A stretch of DNA of 64,000 nucleotides, from positions 27,295 to 91,294 of the forward strand of contig NZ_JACADJ010000009.1 of NCBI RefSeq assembly GCF_013389365.1, written 5' to 3'. A model generated the notes under the pieces. It saw only the letters and a list, made by a program, of their open reading frames with translations, did no database searches and had not been told where the DNA came from. Of the stretch, positions 61,007-64,000 are shown in pieces. Positions within the stretch are counted from its first letter, which is position 1. Each line of letters begins with the position of its first letter. The stretch is from Desulfobacter latus (GTDB lineage: Bacteria > Desulfobacterota > Desulfobacteria > Desulfobacterales > Desulfobacteraceae). A program made the position numbers and the translations under genes.

Positions 61007-63607
61007 TCAGTTTGTTTTCCAGGCTCCAAGTCCCAAATCCCCAATTCCGATGATTTGTGTTTCAACATTGAACGGCAAGTCGTTGGTTTCAATTTTAAAC
61101 CAGGGAGACGACATAATTTTAGAAAAGCCGTTTTTTTTATTTGACTGCCAGACATAAACAGAAATAGATGATCCCGTATCCTCGCTTACTAAAAGGTCAC
61201 TGGCACCGTCATTGTCAACATCCCCGGCACCAATTATCCAGCTGTTTTCCGCCATAGGTATCTCTCTCCAGGTCTGCGGTAAGGATAAGTAACAATAAGA
61301 ACCACCGCTTGAGAATGAAATGTAAATCGGAATACTTGCAGAAGAAGTGCTGTTTTTATTGATAAAAATCAGGTCGTCGTATCCGTCGGCATTCACATCC
61401 GTTACGTATTGCAGGTTTGCATCACCGCTGGGGTAGTGGGAATACTTGATAAGTCTGTTTTTAAAAGGGCAAAATTCATTTCCGGCGGACAAGGCCACAT
61501 CATATGAAACCGGGGCATAATCTGAACATTCATTTTTGCTTTCCCTTACAATGTCCCCTATGCCGTCACCATCAACATCTCCCATGTAAAAATTGATGCG
61601 ATTGGAAGATAAATCGGAATCCTCATACCAGGGTTGAGAAGATGCGGCAAATGTGCGGTCTTCTTGTGCCACCAGCACGTTGAAAGTATATTGAGTATAG
61701 TAACCCGTATCCGTCTTTTCAACATAGACGATATCTGACCGTTTATCCCCGGTTACATCGGAAAGGCCTATTATTTCATGGGCATCCGGAGAGTCGCTTG
61801 TAAAAGAAAACCAGGATTCCGGATATGCCGACAGGCCTTTGGCGTCTTCTCCGGACGGATATACGAAAATAGTGTGGAGATATGTTCCGGATTCATTCCG
61901 GGTTGACTCTTTAACAACCAGGTCCGCGAGACCGTCCCCGGTTACATCGGACAGACCAATCGTGTCGGTCGTATCGGTATCGCAATAAACAAGCCCTGTC
62001 TCACCGCACTCTGCGGCAAGGATTTGCTCTCCATCTGAAAAATAGCTTTTGAATTGATGAAAATTAAAGCCGAAAAACGACAAGGACTCTTTTATAAGGA
62101 TATCCTTTGCCCCGGATCGATCATTGTAAGCCGTCAGGAAATTCAATGTTGATGAGATGTCCATGCTGCCATGGCCATAGTACGTATCAATGCCCGGATA
62201 TCCGCCGTCATAGGAGGAATAGTAAAGGAACTGTTTCATCTGATCCAATGTCAGGTCAGGATCAAATTCTAAAAGGAGGGCGACTGCACCGGCAACATGG
62301 GGGGCTGCAAACGAGGTGCCGCTCATGGTCTGGTAGACACCGTTCAGGCCAACCCCTGGGATGTTTACCCCGGGTGCAACAATATTGGGTTTGGTCACAG
62401 CCAGGTTGTCCCAATACACCTCACCTCCTCCGGAAAAGGATACGATGCGGTTATTACTGTCCACGGCCCCCACACCAATGGCATCCTGCGTATTCGCCGG
62501 CGAAAGCGTTGAACCGTAACCGGAATTACCAATGGAACAAACCGGCAGCACATTGGCTGCGATCATATTCTGTATGGCCTCATTTAAAACATCCACGGTA
62601 CCACTTGTGCCCCATGACATATTTACAATCTGGGCGCCGTCATCGGTTTCGGGGTCACCGTCCGGGTCCATCACCCATTCCATACCGGCCAGTGCCTGTG
62701 CAAGTGTACCGTGCCCCTGGTTGAGTACCAGTGCTGAAATAAGGGTAACACCCGGCGCAACACCGGTTGTGTTGCCGGCAATGATGCTTGCCGAATGGGT
62801 TCCGTGTCCCTGGTTATGATCATCATGGGGAATGCTGTCGATCTTTTCGCCGCCCGATCCAAATTCAGCCCAGGCACCTAGTTTGCCTGTCAGTTCAGGA
62901 TTCTCAGGGTCAATACCGGTATCCAGGTGTCCTACTCTTATATCAGTGCCGTCAAGACCCATTTCCTTGATTTTATCCATCCCGATCAGGGCGTGGTTCC
63001 AAAGGTCCAAACAGCCCGTACTGTCCCCCTCCGATCCATTTGGATTAATGGGTGGGATGCTTAACACAATATTGTCAACGATTTCTTCAACATCCGGATG
63101 ATTGGCAATTTCTTTAAGTTCTTCTTCCGTAACGGTCATTGCGATACAATTTGATAACCAGAACCTGCGAATACGCTTATGTTTAGAACCCCTTAATGGT
63201 CTCCTGTCGTATTTTAAATAATGAATGAATGAATTTTGCTCCGACCGGGTTTCTTGCCTCAGTTCCTTTAGGGATTTTTTTATTTTTCGTCGTGTTTTGT
63301 TATTAAATTGAAATTGCCTTAAAGACTTTTTTTTGAGGCGAACTATAATTTTTCGGCCTTCTTTCTTTTCTGATTTTTTTTCTGAATCGTCGATATTGTT
63401 ATTAGTTTTATACTTTTGTTGTAAGGCATTATTTTTAAAGAAGTCTTTTTTTTCTCCGTTAGCAAAAGCGTTGGTGTCCGTGATTAAACATAAGGCCAAA
63501 ATAACCGGAAGCGCCATAATCATTGTAATTTTAACCAATTGTAGTCGGTTATATTTTGAGGACAGGGTAAATTGTAACATCATTTGACGCTGTTTTTTGT
63601 TTGTCAC
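61007..63607 (-). CDS. Secreted S8 subtilisin-like protease with FG-GAP repeats
   Basis: 866 aa from GTG 63607. Signal region about 25-48, an inhibitor-like prodomain (about 85-165), and the S8 catalytic domain (about 200-480) with Asp in RVGHLDTGID, His in NQGHGTHSASI and Ser in MSGTSFAAPHVAGA. Then come at least five Ca-binding FG-GAP/VCBS-like repeats (GLSDVTGDGLADLVV, MGDVDGDGIGDIV, VTDVNADGYDDLIF, AGDVDNDGASDLLV). An extracellular protease. It has no PEP-CTERM tail of its own. Confidence 0.92.
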   Translation of the reverse strand: MTNKKQRQMMLQFTLSSKYNRLQLVKITMIMALPVILALCLITDTNAFANGEKKDFFKNNALQQKYKTNNNIDDSEKKSEKKEGRKIIVRLKKKSLRQFQFNNKTRRKIKKSLKELRQETRSEQNSFIHYLKYDRRPLRGSKHKRIRRFWLSNCIAMTVTEEELKEIANHPDVEEIVDNIVLSIPPINPNGSEGDSTGCLDLWNHALIGMDKIKEMGLDGTDIRVGHLDTGIDPENPELTGKLGAWAEFGSGGEKIDSIPHDDHNQGHGTHSASIIAGNTTGVAPGVTLISALVLNQGHGTLAQALAGMEWVMDPDGDPETDDGAQIVNMSWGTSGTVDVLNEAIQNMIAANVLPVCSIGNSGYGSTLSPANTQDAIGVGAVDSNNRIVSFSGGGEVYWDNLAVTKPNIVAPGVNIPGVGLNGVYQTMSGTSFAAPHVAGAVALLLEFDPDLTLDQMKQFLYYSSYDGGYPGIDTYYGHGSMDISSTLNFLTAYNDRSGAKDILIKESLSFFGFNFHQFKSYFSDGEQILAAECGETGLVYCDTDTTDTIGLSDVTGDGLADLVVKESTRNESGTYLHTIFVYPSGEDAKGLSAYPESWFSFTSDSPDAHEIIGLSDVTGDKRSDIVYVEKTDTGYYTQYTFNVLVAQEDRTFAASSQPWYEDSDLSSNRINFYMGDVDGDGIGDIVRESKNECSDYAPVSYDVALSAGNEFCPFKNRLIKYSHYPSGDANLQYVTDVNADGYDDLIFINKNSTSSASIPIYISFSSGGSYCYLSLPQTWREIPMAENSWIIGAGDVDNDGASDLLVSEDTGSSISVYVWQSNKKNGFSKIMSSPWFKIETNDLPFNVETQIIGIGDLGLGAWKTN

Positions 63608-63871
63608 TTTTATTAAACTCCCTATCTTTTAGATAGTTTAGAAAAAGCAGCTATCGGTTCTAAATCGTAGCTTCGTAATCAGTTTTTGGGCTTGGTTATA
63701 ATTTCGCATAGGAATCCTGTAAATCTTGACGATTTTATTATAAAATACTGATATTTATATAAATTTAATTTATATCTTCATGATATGCCTATTCATATGT
63801 CATTTTATGAAATGACTATAATAATGGGCTACATTAGGACAAAATCCCAATTTTTTTTAACTAAATTGAAT

Positions 63872-63995
63872 TACAAGAACCCTATATGAAATCTACAAGA
63901 ACCCTACAAGAAATCTACATGAACTTTACTTTAGAAGAACGCTATATGAACGCTACAAGAAATCTAAATATTCTACATGAACTCTAAATATGTAC
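63872..63995. repeat. Degenerate 11-bp tandem array (TACAAGAANNC)
   Basis: Ten or so units run in order, mainly 11 bp: TACAAGAACCC, TATATGAAATC, TACAAGAACCC, TACAAGAAATC, TACATGAACTT, one 16-bp variant, TATATGAACGC, TACAAGAAATC, a 9-bp unit and TACATGAACTC. It lies upstream of the subtilase gene and runs toward the window edge, where it may continue. Confidence 0.8.
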
Positions 63996-64000
63996 TTAAT

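Overview
The window reads as chromosomal DNA from a Gram-negative anaerobe. A sulfate-reducing Desulfobacterales-type member of the Desulfobacterota (former Deltaproteobacteria) fits best. This is inferred from gene content: a selenocysteine-using Grd reductase locus, a FrnE-like selenoprotein, MglA/roadblock and PATAN proteins beside pilT, PEP-CTERM surface proteins, and many dispersed repeats and IS200/IS605-superfamily elements. No rRNA or marker phylogeny is available inside the window, so the taxon stays provisional.

Layout. 1-2.7 kb: an RND efflux pump and its adaptor (minus strand, left edge cut). 2.9-4.5 kb: first of three near-identical IscB/omega-RNA elements. 4.8-15.2 kb: housekeeping genes (thioredoxin-fold protein, mtnP-apt purine salvage, recC-recB, yccF, a DUF3465 relic, an outer-membrane barrel). 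15.3-19.5 kb: a mobile zone with the second IscB element, an IS91-type transposase coupled to a frameshifted tyrosine recombinase, and an attC-like palindrome. 19.6-27.5 kb: a Grd reductase locus (grdC-grdA on plus; component B selenoprotein and its partner on minus), then a PhnD-like binding protein and a chemoreceptor. 27.8-34.1 kb: BASS-USP fusion transporter, tnpB relic, acyltransferase, initiator tRNA, FapA-like protein, EEP nuclease. 34.3-47.0 kb: cmoA and cmoB split apart by a MglA/roadblock/PATAN/ExeA-like group and the third IscB element, followed by a zinc-ribbon protein and pilT. 47.2-55.5 kb: arginase, SH3 protein, nadB, mltF, a UGA-containing FrnE homologue, a diguanylate cyclase and an AI-2E family permease. 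55.5-64 kb: secreted and surface proteins (DNRLRE/PEP-CTERM, PpiC isomerase, HEAT-repeat lipid-bilayer-anchored protein, a PEP-CTERM protein, a subtilase with FG-GAP repeats), plus a divergent solo omega-RNA and an 11-bp tandem array.

Main points. (1) Three genes are readable only if UGA is selenocysteine: GrdA, the GrdB/F/H-type subunit and the FrnE homologue. Each has a hairpin just after the UGA. (2) The GrdE/G/I-type partner has Phe where glycine reductase GrdE carries its pyruvoyl-forming Cys, which points to a betaine-type substrate; grdD is not in the window. (3) Three IscB copies have readable natural guides; copy 3 carries a frameshift and a nested 107-bp MITE with 8-bp target duplications. 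A fourth, sequence-divergent but structure-conserving omega-RNA stands alone. (4) A five-copy dispersed element is built from GTGCTGG/GGAATGG heptamers, with G-quadruplex potential, between two conserved arms. (5) A MglA-like GTPase, three roadblock-type proteins, a PATAN protein and a P-loop-less ExeA-like protein sit near pilT and may form a pilus or polarity control module.
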